Below, one piece after another: positions 12,601 through 27,600 of a stretch of DNA of 64,000 bases (position 1 is the first letter of the stretch; every line of letters starts with the position of its first letter). This DNA is from Climacteris rufus (lineage: Eukaryota > Chordata > Aves > Passeriformes > Climacteridae). Both the position numbers and the translations under genes were made by a program. Under the pieces are notes generated by a model. It saw only the letters and a list, made by a program, of their open reading frames with translations, made no database searches and was not told the DNA's origin. Location of the stretch: positions 1 through 64,000 of the forward strand of contig VZRZ01004841.1 in NCBI GenBank assembly GCA_013398175.1. The letters run 5' to 3'.

Positions 12601-15600
12601 GAAGTTTTTGTTGGAAGATAAAAATTAAATTTTCTTTTAATTTTTGCTCACTTATAACACTTTATAAAGTATATTGGTTTATTTTTAGTCTAAGAGATTA
12701 AATAGAACAGAATATTAAAAATGCTTCACCAAAGCATAAAAAACCCAAAAAGATACAGACATAGTGTAGGCCAGGCTCCAAAAGTCTGTGCAATTTGTGC
12801 ACAAGCATGAATACAAAGCTAAATCAAAGATACACTGTATTTTACAAAGAATTTGTAATTTTTTACTTGAGTGCCAATACACTAATTTCATAGATGACTA
12901 TTTCCTGTGGATAGGCATGACACCTTGAGAGATTCCAAAGGGCTGAGGTGTGCCCTGACAGGAAAAAATAGGCATGACACATTAAACAAACAGATGCTGT
13001 AGTTAACACAGAAGGAAGAAAAACAGTGCTGTGTCTATAGCTGTGGTACCATCCCAGGCTGTGAATAGCAATAGACCAAGATGGACACTGAAATGAAAAA
13101 AGCAGCATAGGTTGAGAAGCAAAGGCATCTCTCCAGTTTCAGGCATTGGTACAACTACTTCCCCCCCATTGTGATCTGGGTTATTTCTGACTTTAAATCA
13201 TTGTTTCAGCTGAAATGATGAAGACTGCACCTTCTCTTCCACAAAATAAAGTGATATGCTTTTTAACTACGGTGTTAAGTTTAACAGGGGCACACATGTG
13301 ATCCTGCATTTCCTTTTTGCGGTTCTAAAGTTGGTGACAGCTTTCTGGAAACAAGCAGCAGCTGAATGAAGGGTTGAACTAGGTTACATCCTGAAGCACT
13401 CAGTATGCTCAAAAGTAAGATAAAACTTCTTTACTTGGCTCCTTTTACCATAAACATACATGCAGTGACTATATAATAATTTATATGTATCTATGTTGAC
13501 TCATTCAAATGCAATTAACTCATAACTAGTCCTGTGCTGGTAACTGTGAAGCATTTTTCCTACTTTGGGGGTGTTTTTGAAGCCTTCCCAGGTACTTTAC
13601 ATGAGGTAACTATTTCAAGTTAGCCCCAGTATATCTGGACTGCAATCTCTACTGAACTACAGAACTGACAACAGGATGATCTGAAAGGCTGGGTAAAGAA
13701 GACTCCACTACCTGGAGTGCAAACAGAGGCCATAGGAACACTAACAGTGTGATGCACTCAAGTTAAAAAATACTCCTCAGTTCATTTTGCAGGCAAGCAA
13801 GTCACCCTCAGACTGAGAAATGCAGACACCAGTGTCTGAAGAAGCAGAAGCCATCAGCAGAACTGAAGGTACAACAAGGCAATGTCAAGTGGGGAGAGGA
13901 CATCCTTTCTGAGCACAGGTCTTCCACCAAAGCAAAGTGTAACTGCATTATTTCTGTGTTTTTTTCCCAGCCAGCCATGCCAAGTCCCATAGCTCACAGT
14001 GTGACTTTTTTGTCGATTTTTCAAGGCTGTTTAAATATGACCTCACAGCCATTATAAAGTTCAAGAGATCTAAAACCACTAGCAGTAACTGAAGTAACAT
14101 TTCAATGATGTTTCCACTAATTCAGAAAGAATTCACTTTTGAATTTAGGTGTGTCTACATGAATCTTTTCTAAAGGTGCCACTTGCATTCAATTTTTCTC
14201 CCACCACTTTTGTAGCCTGTGTACTGCTTCCATCAGTGCTCAGTTCTGTACTTGCCTGGTGGCACAGTTCCTCCCACTGCCTGTGCAGCAGCTCTATTCG
14301 CTCACTGAGGATTGAGATATCATCTGCACTGATATATACAGACAGGGTCTCCTTCAGCAGAGAGAGGTGTGCAAGGTCATCTGTCCAGCCTTCAACAGCA
14401 TTCTCTAACTCCTTGAAAGAAGAACACAAAAGACAAAGGACCAGTTTGGTAACAAAGAAAAATTTGAGTATGTTGGTGAAACAGACAAGCAGTGTTATCC
14501 ACTGATTTAAGTCATATCTGAGCAGACCCACCATTTCAAGCTGTTTCAGCCCCATTTCAAAGAAAAAGAAAATGTCAATCCCCAATGTACCAATATTTTC
14601 AGAGTTGTGAGGGTGTTAGCTCCCCAGTACAGAATAATACATCAGCCTTGTAACAGGAAGTTGCAAACTACGATACTACTGAACTCTATAAAGTTCAAAG
14701 GTATCTGGGAAGTTCAAGTACTGGTTTGGACTGTCTGTACTGAAAATATTTTCAAGCTGTAATCCATTTCTAAAATACAAATAATATATCCGAAAAGCAT
14801 TGTCTAAAATCCCACATGGTAACTTCACCTCAAATAAAAAGCACTAAACCAGTATTTTAGATACCATGAGTTTAAATTTGAGGTTAGAATTTTTATAAGA
14901 AAAACACACCAATATACAGCCCTTCTACAGTACTTTTCAGACCCTGTTCTAGTATCACTTTGGTCAGGTCTATATTTACTCTGTAGGATTTGCATTGTGG
15001 TGAGACCACTCTGGTATTATGCTGTCCATATGTTACATGGATAGTTTCTTGCCACACGGATGCCGGACTGGTTTGCATAGCCCATAATATGAAGCCAATT
15101 AACAATGGAAGAGGTTACTGCACAAAGGCAGGCAAAGATGGGACAACAATCCATGGAGAAGAAGTGCTTTACCTTGCAGCGAATCTGCTCTGCATGCAAC
15201 TCGTCATGGTGATCTGGCAATGGCTGGGAAAGCTTTTTTTTGAATGATCTTAGCTTCTCCAGGGAGTCTCCTATGCCCTTTTCAGATTTTTCCCAGTCCT
15301 GAAAGCAGAATGTTTATTAGACTTCAGTTCTGATCTGTGTTACACCTCTGTCAGTTGATTTGCCTAAAAATAACATGCCCTAAAATCTCCCTCTAAATAA
15401 TACTCGAAGTCTCAGTGCTTCAGTCATGTGTAGAACTATGTCAATGGTTTTTGTTTAGGTCTCTGCTAGTAGAAATACACAAAGTCTTCTGTTACTAAAA
15501 TGCTGTCTAGGTCCAACTCCATCTGTACAAGAAAGTCCATCTCTGACAAAACTAATTTTCCACTTCCTTTCTTGAATGCCTACATTAAACACACCACTGT

Positions 15601-18600
15601 TCTTTGACAAGAGCTTCATTCATGAGCATCAATCTCGGGGTGGGGGGGAGAAAGAAGTGATGGAGGAAACTGCAAATTCAGGGCAGATTGAAGTACACAT
15701 CTTTAAATCAGGATTCTAGCAGTTATAACCAGCTTTAGTGTTTCTATACTTCCCAAAATTTTTAATGTGTCCAATGCAATCAAACCATAGCCATTATCAT
15801 GTGACAGTATGGTTTTACCTGCCTCACCTGCTTGTTAAAGCTTTGTATTAAGACAGAAAGATCTCTAATAAGCCAGTCAGCCCACAAAGAACACCAGTTG
15901 TGTGACACCAGAAAATACAAACTTGTATTGAAATTTGCATTGTTTTGAAACTTACTCTTCTGTTTCAAGATACTCTCATTCTACCACTGGCTTTGTATTT
16001 CTCTCCTTCCTTTTTTCCCAATCTATGCCAATGTTTCACAATCACCTTAATGACAAATTACCCTGATTAAATAATATGACCTTGTGTGACAACAGTCTAT
16101 GATGATCTTAACACTGTTCCCCTGCTCCAGCATGAGGTCCCTCCCACAGGAGACAATCCTCCATGAACTTCTCCATGAGTTCTTTCTATGGTCTGCAGTT
16201 CTGCACAAACTGCTCCAGAGCCCTTTCATGGATTCATTCCAATCCCTCAGGAACAGAATGCTCTAGCATGGTGTTGGAGGTTGGGGGGATGCCTTGGAAT
16301 TTTTCTCCATCACTGTTACTAAGCAACAAATAGCTGGGTGATTAGGGCCATCAACTTTTTTGTGAGAGACAAAAGGTGTGCTTGGGCGGGGCAGGTAAGG
16401 GAAGAGCCGGCCATTGGAACAGGCACACTCTCTTGGGTTGGACACAGAGAGGAGAGGCTGCTCTTTGCTTTTGGTTGTGACCAGAGGAAATCCAACTGTG
16501 CCCTGTTTCTCTTCTCCTGGCTGGGTGAGCTTTGATTCAACCTTTTTCCCACTGGGACGTGCACGTTTCCCCGGGCTGCGTTTTCTCGCAGCAGTTTGCT
16601 GGGAGAGTCCGGCTGCCTCTGCCNNNNNNNNNNNNNNNNNNNNNNNNNNNNNNNNNNNNNNNNNNNNNNNNNNNNNNNNNNNNNNNNNNNNNNNNNNNNN
16701 NNNNNNNNNNNNNNNNNNNNNNNNNNNNNNNNNNNNNNNNNNNNNNNNNNNNNNNNCGGGAGTTCAACAGCGCCCCCTGCTGTTTTTTGACCATGATTAC
16801 ACCGCACGGGAAAGTCATCTGCTATTGGTTTCTGGTTCTATTTATGGTTGTTATTATTGTTATTGCTTGTTTATAGATACTAGTAAAGAACTGTTATTCC
16901 TTTTCCTATATCTTTGCCTGAAAGCCCTTGATTTCAAAATTAAAATAATTCGGAGGGAGGGGAAATCACATTCTCTGTCCTAAGGGAGGGTTCAACCTCT
17001 CTCAGCAGACACCTGTCTTTCAAAACCGAGACACATGAGTCCCATGCAAGGTCACAAGTCCTGCCAGCAAACCTGCTTCAGTGTGGGCTTCCCATGGGGT
17101 CACAGCCTCCTTTGGGGATCCACCTGGTCTGAGGTAGTCCTCCATGGGCTGCAAGTCGATCTCTGCTCCCCTACGGACCTCCATGGACTGCAGGTGGATA
17201 TGTGCTCCACCATGGACCTCCATGTCTCCACCATGGGTTGCAGAGGAATCTCTGCTCTGGTGCCTGGAATACCTCCTCCCCCTCCTTCTTCAATGACCTC
17301 AGTGTCTGCTAAATTGCTGCTGTCACTTTACCTCAGTCCTGTCTCTGGACGCAATTGCTCCGGCACAGTAATTTTTTTTTTTTTTCACCTTTGTAACTGT
17401 TTTCCCTGAGGTGCTACCCCTGTCACTGTGGCACTCAGCCTTGACCATCAATGGGTCCATTGTGAAGCCAGCTGGCACTGGCTCCATCAGACATAGAGGA
17501 ACCTTCTGGCAGCTTCTCACAGAAGTCATCCCAGCAGCTTCCCCCTAGAAAAACTTCGCCACGCAAACCCAGTACAAATATGTAGAAATATTAACCAGAA
17601 TTGTGTAGAATAAAACAATTTTTTGCTCTATTTTGAAAATAGGAGTGGTATGAATAGACTTTATTGGCAGCATTCTAGAAATACCAATTAAAATATATCG
17701 ACTAACATACAAGCCTATTGTGAAGTATTACCACTCCTAGTTTCAGAGGTGGTGAAGGGAAGTTGTTAGCTCATGTACTGTATATGCAGTTCCTGTATGT
17801 GTGCTTGTCCATTGAGAATGCTTTCCCTCACCAGTGTTTTCATAGTGAGGAACCACAAACTTGCTGAAGAAGTACAGAAGAAATTGCACACTTACTTTTA
17901 GTAGCAAAGCAAGTTGTTTCTTCTGTTGCTCCAGTTGAGTGCTAGCTATCCTCCAGCGGTCCTGGATTTCAGTAAGCTCTGTCTGCAGGACTGCCTCTGC
18001 TCCACTGTCAGCAGAGAGTAGCAGTTGCTTCCCAGCTTCCACAGTGAGGATATAACTCCCTTGCTGCCTTAAGAGAACTTTCTCTTTAAGCTGAAAATAA
18101 TAAGTTTTCTGTTAGCTTTGCCTTTTTAATTAGCAATTCAGTAATTCATTATCAAGCCCATACTTTAATTGGTTGCATAGTCTTAAGCATGAGCCCAAAT
18201 GCTTTACCCTAACATTTTCACCTTTACTTCAGCAGACCTTTAGAAAATTTCTCCAAGGAGATAAAGACATGAAAGACTTATTCCTCCCCATTAGTGTCAG
18301 CATCTCAATTCCTCTTAAAGAGAAAGAGTTCCTCTAGAGCTTATTATGCTTATAAGCTTTATTATTATATCCATCTTTCAGCTAAAAAGCTTGAAGACAA
18401 CAAGCTGCTTAATAGATACTGTTAACTTCACATGAAGATGGACATTCAAAGAATCCTTTTTTCTTAGCTAGTATACATTCCTCAAACAGCTCATAACTAT
18501 TTTTGTCAACACAGTTTCAGTAATGACACTGGCTGAATGCAAAAACAGAAACAAACAGGGCTTGGAGCTCTTTATGAACTCCAACTTTGCTTCCACTGCA

Positions 18601-21600
18601 CTATCGCTTCTGGTGTTACACCAGTTGCAAAGAAGAACTGGCAAAGCAGGTAAGGCTGAATCTAAGATACTTTAAAGAATGTTTTAAATTATGAAGACTG
18701 TAAAAAAAGGCAGGGATTTTTTCCTTTTTTCTTCAAACACACTAGACATACCTGCACTTCATCCAGCAGTGCTCTTGCTTGTTGCAAGGGGAGAGGAATG
18801 CTGCCCAGCCCAGTCACCGGCTGACAGGACATCTCCAGCAGCCACTTGCGCAGCTTCTCTGCCATCTCCCTGTAGCGCTGCCACTGGTGAATCTGGCTGT
18901 CAATGATACCCCGCCTCTGCTGTGCCCGGCGAATTACTCCTTGCCACTGATTACTTAGAAGAGTCAGCTTCAGATTAAATTCATCCCTATTAGAAACAGA
19001 TAAATAATAAAAAATATATAGTAACCTTCATACTTTGATGTAGTTGTTTAATGAAATAAACTGCAGGGACAAGGAAGATGTCTATCTGTCAATTACAAAA
19101 CACTAAGAGAAAAGCACTGAAGTCTCATGATAGCTGACTGAGGGTAAGAACTTCACACTTGACTTACTGGTAGAATTAAAGGGATCCAATTATTGAGACC
19201 TTAAAAAAACATTTAATGCACAAAAGTCTTCTACCTTCTTTCCAGAAATATACAAAGAAAACCCACAGGTCTTGCTAGTTTGGATTAGTCAAATTCATAG
19301 TAAATCACAGAGATTTCACAATTGACCCGCAGATTTACAACTGAGTTCAAAGCAGGCATGAGATACAGAAAGTATTAAGAAAATTCTCACATTTCAATAA
19401 ACAGTTTTCATCTTATATTAGTACCATGATAACCTTAGCAAAGTTAATGCATATGCATAAGTGTGAAGCCACTGGTGTTCCACTGATTTTCATTCATTTA
19501 ATCACAAGTGTTTAAAATAAAATCACAGGCAACAATTAATTCCTATTTCATCACATTAAGGCTGCAGGTGTTCTTAAATGGCAGTACAGGAATCCTCCTT
19601 GGAGGTACAAACCCCAGGTGGCATAAATCAAGTGTAACTAGATCTGTCACTGCAGGCTCCTTTGGTGAAAGTGACATTTTGAAAATACATCAAAATAGAC
19701 ATATATGCAACATGCTTGATAATCCAAGAGGAATTTCTGCCAGAGAAGCAGCCCCAGAAGATTGCTGTATTCCCAAATTCATTCACATACCACATGGCAT
19801 TCTAAAGAACACTGTCTTAAAACCTGGCTAATTAATAGCTTAACCATAGCAATAGTAACTTCCACTTCAGAAGAGCATGATCTGAACACTGGCATCTGCT
19901 ACCTTCTCTGTTTGGAAGTCTCCCACTAGTCTAAGTATTATTTCATATAACAAGCAGCAGCAACAATACAGCAATGTCTACCTGTCATCCACCTGTCCTT
20001 GTTCTAGGAGGTGCTGCCCATCAGAGATAATTGAATGCAAAATCTGCTGGCGGCTGAACATCTCTGCCTGGAATAGCTGTTGTACAGGAGACAAGGATGT
20101 TAAAATATGATCTTACATTTTAATTCTGTCTGTAAAAATGAATTTTCATGTACTTAATCTCATTTCAGATTAATTCAATGGGAGTTTTGCCATGACCTTA
20201 ATGGAAACACATTTAAAAATCTCATTTTTAGACTTACTTGTTGCTTCTAGTAATTATTACTAGTTCCTCAAGACCACTATTATAAAGCTAAATGATATCA
20301 ACAGGAGCTAGGTTTTATGTTTCTGAGTACAAGCGTGTGATTGACATTATAATTTACAACAAAGTCCAGACAGGGTATTTTCTGCTTGGACAGAAAGGGC
20401 ACCTTTTATTTTTCGACGTCTTTAAGAATTTTATAATCCTTTGCCTTGTTAGATTGAATTTATGCACAGATCATGCGTGATAGTGTTATATAAACTTTAA
20501 ACAGACTTCTACATTGCCAATAGAACTTTAAAAGAAACAGACAGTCATGTATAGGAGCTAGAAATCAATCTTCCACTTCTCCCAAGTTTTCCAATTTATT
20601 TTCCAATATTCCCCAGAGGCGTAATAATTTTCCACAGTAGTTTTAAAACTACCTTATTACTTAAATATTACTTTGGACAAAAAAATCACCTAAGTAGTAC
20701 TTAAGCAAACATAAGGGTATACACTACTTGAATTTATTTTTATAAACATCTTTTCGTAACTGAACATATCTCTATGTAAGATTCTAAGGAATATTTTTAT
20801 GTTCATGAAGGTACACCCAGGCACCACTGGACCCACTCCATGTTCAAAAAGTTTACAGAGAGATTCAAAGAAAATGTATACTGGTACGAAGCTTTAGATT
20901 TTTTTCTTTAGTTAGTGATGGTGTTTGCAGTTGATAGAAGTTCACCCTTGCAGAACCAAGAGTCACTCTTCTCCAAGTCTAGACCACTCCTGTTACATGG
21001 CTTCTAAGAGCTCAAATTGGGATTGTACAAATCCCTGCATCTGCAACTGCCAGAAAAATACCCACTGGCATCTGCACAGTTAAATCCCTCAAGCACTTTG
21101 CATGTAGTTTAGGACTTCCAGATGACGCAGTAATATTTCAAAATGAGATTTTGCCACTCAGAATCACTGAGTTAACACGGAAAATGCTACTCAGGTCATA
21201 AATTTTCCTATAGAAAGAAATAGTGTCTGATTTCCTTGAGAAATATTTGATACTGTTATTTGAATACCTTGGCACTTACCAGTGACTGAGCCTGAATCCG
21301 AGGGAAACTAAATGTTATATTATCTCACAAGCGAAGCCAAAATAGTGTGGCACTGAGAACTCCAAAAAGTTGAGGAGAAGGCAGAAATTTTACTTCCTGT
21401 CTATGTCTATCTGTTTTTGTCAAGTTAAGAGACATGAAGCACAGGAAGCAACAGCATCTACCAGCATTGTTGACAGATTGAGACTAAACAGAACACAACT
21501 GGTTGCAACTGGTTAAACACCTCCTCTACCAAAAAACCCCACCCCCCGAAGAAAAAAACCAACAAAAATCGCCAAACAAAATAAAACTAAAAACCAGCAA

Positions 21601-24600
21601 AACCAATTCCTCCAAAAGTGAAAACTTTAATACCTTTTTAGAAGGATAGGTGAAATAAAAGCTTATCAAGCATGAGGAACTTTGCTTAGAGTGGATGTAT
21701 TCAAGCCCTACACAGAAGTAGAGACATTTCTGTCAACATCCGCTTCCTTTCCATATATAGACTCTTTACATAAGAGGGATACTCCATTACCTGGGACCAC
21801 TTGTCGCCCAAATTTATTCTCATATGTAGATCACCATGAATCACAGAAATAGGAATTCAAAGGAAGGGGAAAGGAGGGCCAGTGTTGAAATGCACAACAC
21901 CAGCATGCTGGAAAAAAATTCAGTAATTCAGTTGGCAAGGGACTTCCTTCCCCTTCTCCTGCCAGCACTTTCTCAAATGCTTGTCTCAGTGCATTCCCAC
22001 TGCCATGGGAGTGCCAAGCACTGTCCCATGTACTGGAGAACTGTGTGAGAGTGATTACAAGATCATCCTGACACACTGATGCAGATATCAGTGTAAGCAC
22101 AGGATATTTGACAAAGCTATCACCGCCACACTGCTGCCTTTCAAACTGCAGTGGGAAGATATTTTTAAGTAAGGCCACTGAGGTGGCTGGGGTCTAATCT
22201 GAGTAAAAACCAGCAAAGTTGTGAGTCACTGGACAGCCAATAATAGAGCTTGAAGCACTTCAACATCCATTCTAAGAGTTCAGGTGGAAACAGAGTATTT
22301 TCTCACTATTTTCAAAACGATGTGGAAATGCATCTCAAGTTGAGATTTGACCCTTTCAGTCACAAGGAGTGGAAAGAAAATTCTTTGTGATTATCAGGAA
22401 GCACTGCAAAGGACATCGTGTAATGAATATATTTTGATTATAAAAAATGCCAAAAATAAGATAAAAAAGAAAAAAGTTTCTTTTTTGTTTAGGTTAACTG
22501 CAGTATTGAGAAAACCAGACATTAATTATCTTAATTCTGAGATAATTTTACAGTTGCAACAAAAAGGGCTTAAATGGAGTGCCCAAGCAACATTCATCTG
22601 CTCAGATCAAGGTTTCAGGAGAGAATCAGGCTGACATCTCAAGACAATAAAATGCAAGAAGGTTGTCTTAACTCCCTTTAAAAAATTATAGCTGTGACTA
22701 GACACAACTACAGTAGGAAATTATCCACTTACTAATGATTTCTGGACATTCAAATCTCAAAGACCTGAGATGTTTAAACTTACAAAGAGAACTGTACAGT
22801 TAATGCTGGCAACAATGAAAGGAAAAGAAACGGATGACATTTGTGAAAGCAAACGCAGTTAAATGCTAAAGCAAATATATGCTAAAAATAGTTGTGAATT
22901 ACTTTTTGCTATCAGACACTCATTGAAACACTATGCTGTGAGACATAAGGCAAGAGAGGGGGAAGGACATAACTCTTCCTGTAATCTGGCCTGAGTCTAC
23001 GGGTAGGTCAGCTGAAAAAGTTGTGGGAACTGAAACTACTGTGGCCACATGGGAGCTCTGGTATGAAAATTGACTTCTTTTACTTGATCTTTACCAAGAT
23101 TCTTGGCAGTAACAATATGGGTGGAGAAAAAATGTGCACCACTTGACTTCACAGAAGAATCATAAACTCTGAATCTAGCACTAGTAAAACCTCTGAATCA
23201 GTTTTTCCCTGCAGCAAAGCTGTGCTAGTTCTTGTTTTGTTACAAACAGACAAATGACTCCAGCACACAGCAAAGACCAAATAATTTTTTTCTGAAAGGA
23301 AATGTTACTAAAGGGAGGCCCTGTGGGGAATTATATAACTCAGTATTTGACAGCAAACTCTTCTTTCAACAAGCTCTTCAAATGTTATATGCATTGATAA
23401 TTTAGTAAAAAATAAAGAAAATCAGAATACAGATTTTCTTCAGTTATGACTGAAGACAAAGAGTCAAATGGCATGAGAATTGTTAGGTTTTTAGAGGAGG
23501 AGCAATAAAAGCTTTGGTTTCCTTGGTACAAACCAATCTGAAGTAGACTAAATGTAGGGGACAAGCACTCATAGGCATAGTAATGAATTATACACAAATA
23601 CAGACACTTAAGTCCTCCTCCACACCGGTTATTATTGACATATTTACATGCTTGTGTTTTTAAGTTAAGATATCCTCAGAGAGTACATACAAATGTAATT
23701 CAAGGCATGGTATTGTATTATTACAAAAGAAGAATGTGCATTCCTTCTATGTATAAGTAGTATATGTTTTAGCTATGTACAAATATACATGATTACTTGC
23801 CTCGTGTGCCCTCTGTTGCTCTAAAAGGCTTTGGTAGTTTCCTGAAATCTCTGCTGCCAACTTCTGCTCAGTCTGAACTAATAAATCCATCCATGTCTCA
23901 CATTTCTCCAAGAAGGTCTGCTGCTGCAGCAAGAAAGACTGCAGCTTACTGAAAGAAAGATGGATTCAGGTAAGGTCTCCTCCTGTTACGCACAGTGTTC
24001 AAGATCTTGCAATAACTTTTCCGGCAGGATTCCAAATCAGATGGTAACATTTTTCCCACTTACCTGCCTTGTTCAATTTATTTAGTCAATACTTTGAAAA
24101 GTAGCTGTCCTACTCATTCCAAATCCTGTTAATTTGTGGCAAAACCAGCATCTCAGCTCAGTGGCTTTGCTCTTTACTTATAAGTACACCAAAGAAAAGG
24201 AATTTTGGTTAATTAAATATCTGAAACATTTTCTATATTCTGCGAAAGTTATACTGTCTAACTTGTAATCAAAGAAAACTGTAGAACGATCTTTATTTAT
24301 CCCCACCTGAATCTCTCTGTTGTCTGAGACGAGATCAGAGACCAATGTCTGTTCAGGTTCTGCATCCTTTTGATTTCTTTATCATTCAGAGGAAACTTGT
24401 AACCCAGCTCATTAAGACGGTCCAAATCTGGGGCCATGCTGCTGAACTTTAACATCTGATGCTGCAACAAACAATAAAAGTGATAACTGGGAAGTTCAGG
24501 AATCACATTACTACTGACTTCAAAATTATGAACTAGCACTCAGTTAAATTTAGAACAGCCTTGGTTGCCACCAAGTGGTAAGCAATCCCTATGCCAGGGA

Positions 24601-27600
24601 AAAATTGCATTTCCAGTTTTCAGCTTCTGGTCCCAGACCAGGAGAAGGCTTATGTTCATATTTAAATGTGCGCAGAGAAGGATGCTCAAACTGCACTGAA
24701 GCGTTTCGCTGAACTGGGGATTTACAGCTCAGAGCTGCAAAAGCAGACTAGTGTTTGAAGCATATATTTATACTGTCAAAGTAAGGGAGCCTTTTTCCTT
24801 GTTTCTTAGCTTTAATTCTAGGCTAGTAAATTCCCATTGAAATTATTCAATTTTTTCTTTTTAGGTTTTTTTGCTTTGCTGTACAGAAATATTGAATTCA
24901 TTATATTAGGAAAATGTCCTGCTTTTTAGCATGTCCACAGTGGAATTCTGTCTATAATTAATCTTGGTAGAAAAATAATGGAAGATTAGAATGACAAAAA
25001 CAGCCTGGATGGCAAAGTTCAGCAACTTCCTGTAATGGTCTCTGAAAGGAGAGGGAAAAAATAAGCCCATAAAAAGAAAGAGTGCAAGACCTCAAATGGA
25101 GATCACACAGTACACAGACTGAATGTTTCTGCAGTTATTCAAAATGTACAAATTAGTTCATCCCTAAGTGAGATACCACTGAGACAGGAATTGCACAAAT
25201 TCAAACTAAGTTGTGAGAAAACAAGATGAAGGACATCTCCAAAAACTGCTAAAGTTTCCATTTCCACTTTGATCTGATATTAATTTTATTCTGAACAGTA
25301 TGACTGTCATTTTCATCTTTACTCAGGGGCAATGTAACATGGACAATCACTCCTTTACTGCCATCAAACTTGATGTTCTCAGCCTTACACTTTGCATGAG
25401 TGATAGTCCTTTATTACACATGGAATGTATGTATGATATCTGTGCATACCCCGCACTACAAATAACTAGGCCAACAGAAAAAATCCCTGCAAAACAACAC
25501 TTCATTTATCAGTCACCTTGAGTTGTTCCATTCTACTTTTTATTGCTGTGAGATCAGATGAGTGACTGGGATCCTGTTCTTTCAATATTTCTTCTGCTTC
25601 TGTTATCCAGGTCTCAAGGACTTCCAGGTTCTTAGCAAAGGTTTGATAGTCCAGAACTCCAGCCTTGAACAGAAAAGGATCCACAGTTTAAGAACTTCAT
25701 CTGCATAGCCTCCCTATTAAATTACACTCCTGGTTATTCTCATTATAGATCTGCAAACAGCTGGATAGGCTAGGAGCAATTGTAACTGCTGCTTTGCCTG
25801 CAGACTGTGGAATTAGTTGGATTTTCTTTTAGGTTAGAAGAGGATTTTTGATCATAGCAAAAAGGCAACATTTCAACAAAGTGCATAAACATCTCCTCAC
25901 CTTGAGACAGATAACCTTTTCTAACTTCCTTTTATGAAACTAAGTCCTCTGTCTAATTTATTGCCAGCAGAGAGAACTACACTCATTGTAATTTTAAATT
26001 AAAAGCTTCTCTTGTGTTTTGTCTCCTCACAGTACAGTGATGCTCTAAGCACATCCCAGACAAAGCTGGATTTCTTAGGTAAATCCTATTTTCTCTCAAA
26101 CAGAACCCGCTACCTTTGTGGCTTTTCAGCCAAATAGTTTCATATGGAATACATTCTTACTCCTTTTTTGCTCTTTAGTCCCTCAAGACACAAGCTGATC
26201 TACTAATCAGGCTTTGACACAAGTGGTAAGTGTCTGTCTGGTCACTGACATCAATAGGAATCAAAAATCAATTCAACACAATTATTCAGAGTTTCTCACT
26301 TTTTTTACTGTTAAAGAACTCTCAGGGAAGAACACTTTTCTTCAGGGAAACAGTAGCTGTGGATCCAGCTGTTAGAACTATTGTTGTCTGCAGAAAGCAT
26401 GGACACCTTGGCATTCCAGATAGATGTTTTCCTGCCTGAGGTTTGCTATCATCTTCACAGAATGCAGACCTTCTGACAAGGTCTCTATGCTGGACTTGAG
26501 CATATTTTCTACTCTCACCTTGGGCTTCCAGGAAAGCCTAGGAAATGCTGATGGACAGGTGACAGGAAATAAGAGGTAATTGCCTCTTTTCCCAGGCAGA
26601 TTTAGCTAATTTATGTGTTTTCAGGTACCACAGGATGATCACATTCAAGGACTGTAAACACCGTATACCTGAAGTACAGCCTGTTGCTTGTGTAGAGCCT
26701 GTTCTAGGGTTGACAGATTCTGGTTCAGAGACAGATGATCAGACTGTATGGCTGCTGCTGCTGAAGCCTCCACCTGGCTTTTTAGCTCCTCCCCCAGTTC
26801 TTGAAGAACAACCAGTGACTCCCGTGTTGTTTTCAAATCCATGAGTGCATCCTGTGGCAACACATTGAATAAAGACGTGAATAGTTAACCTGACACTCTG
26901 GTGATGTCATCATCCCCTTATTTATAGAAAGAATGAAATGACTGAACTCCAGCACTATATAGAAAACTTACATTTACTACTGCATTTCAATATCAAAATT
27001 TTGGTTACATTCAGTATGACACAAAATAAAACAGATATGTCAAAGTACCTGTACAGAATGGAAGAGAAAAAGACACTGCTCAGCCACCTTTGAGCAAGAC
27101 TGAGTTACTGATCCAGCAATAATTGTTGAAAGAAAATTTTGAATTTACTGACATGATGATCCTAAGCAGTGGCAGCCCTCACTGTAAAAGGATTCAAGTC
27201 CAGACCTCCCTTTTTTGGGGGGCTATAATTTACCAGGAGGGCTGAAAAAATCACGTCCGTAAGTGGCCTAACACAACGGTTAAAGAATGGGAATTAAGGA
27301 AGTAAGAAAATTATTTGAACTGAACAATTTGAATTGCCAGTCCATGCTGCCTGACCATGGCAGCAAATGCTCCAAAAGATGATGAACATATTTATTTTTT
27401 AAATATTAACATGATTATTTTTCTCAATGCAACTATTTTTGCTTACATTCAGACAATATTTTATTTTTTTGGTCAACGGCACTTAATATTAACTTAAACG
27501 AACCAAAATGTAAGCAGAGAGAGAAGATAAACTATTCTGCTGCCTTGAGACACAGTCTTGAAAAAGGAAGAATCTCAAGGTTTCAGAGTGAATGGTGTCC

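Noticed and set aside
14149..14505. 118-codon plus-strand frame
   Set aside because: It is antisense to SYNE1 exon 31, whose minus-strand reading is clearly the conserved one.
16319..16983. Several open frames crossing the N gap
   Set aside because: They read through undetermined bases and lie within an LTR; the apparent length is an artefact of N.
23795..23801. A GT donor four bases into the intron after exon 26
   Set aside because: It would leave phase 1 and break the frame at exon 27, whose start is fixed by homology.
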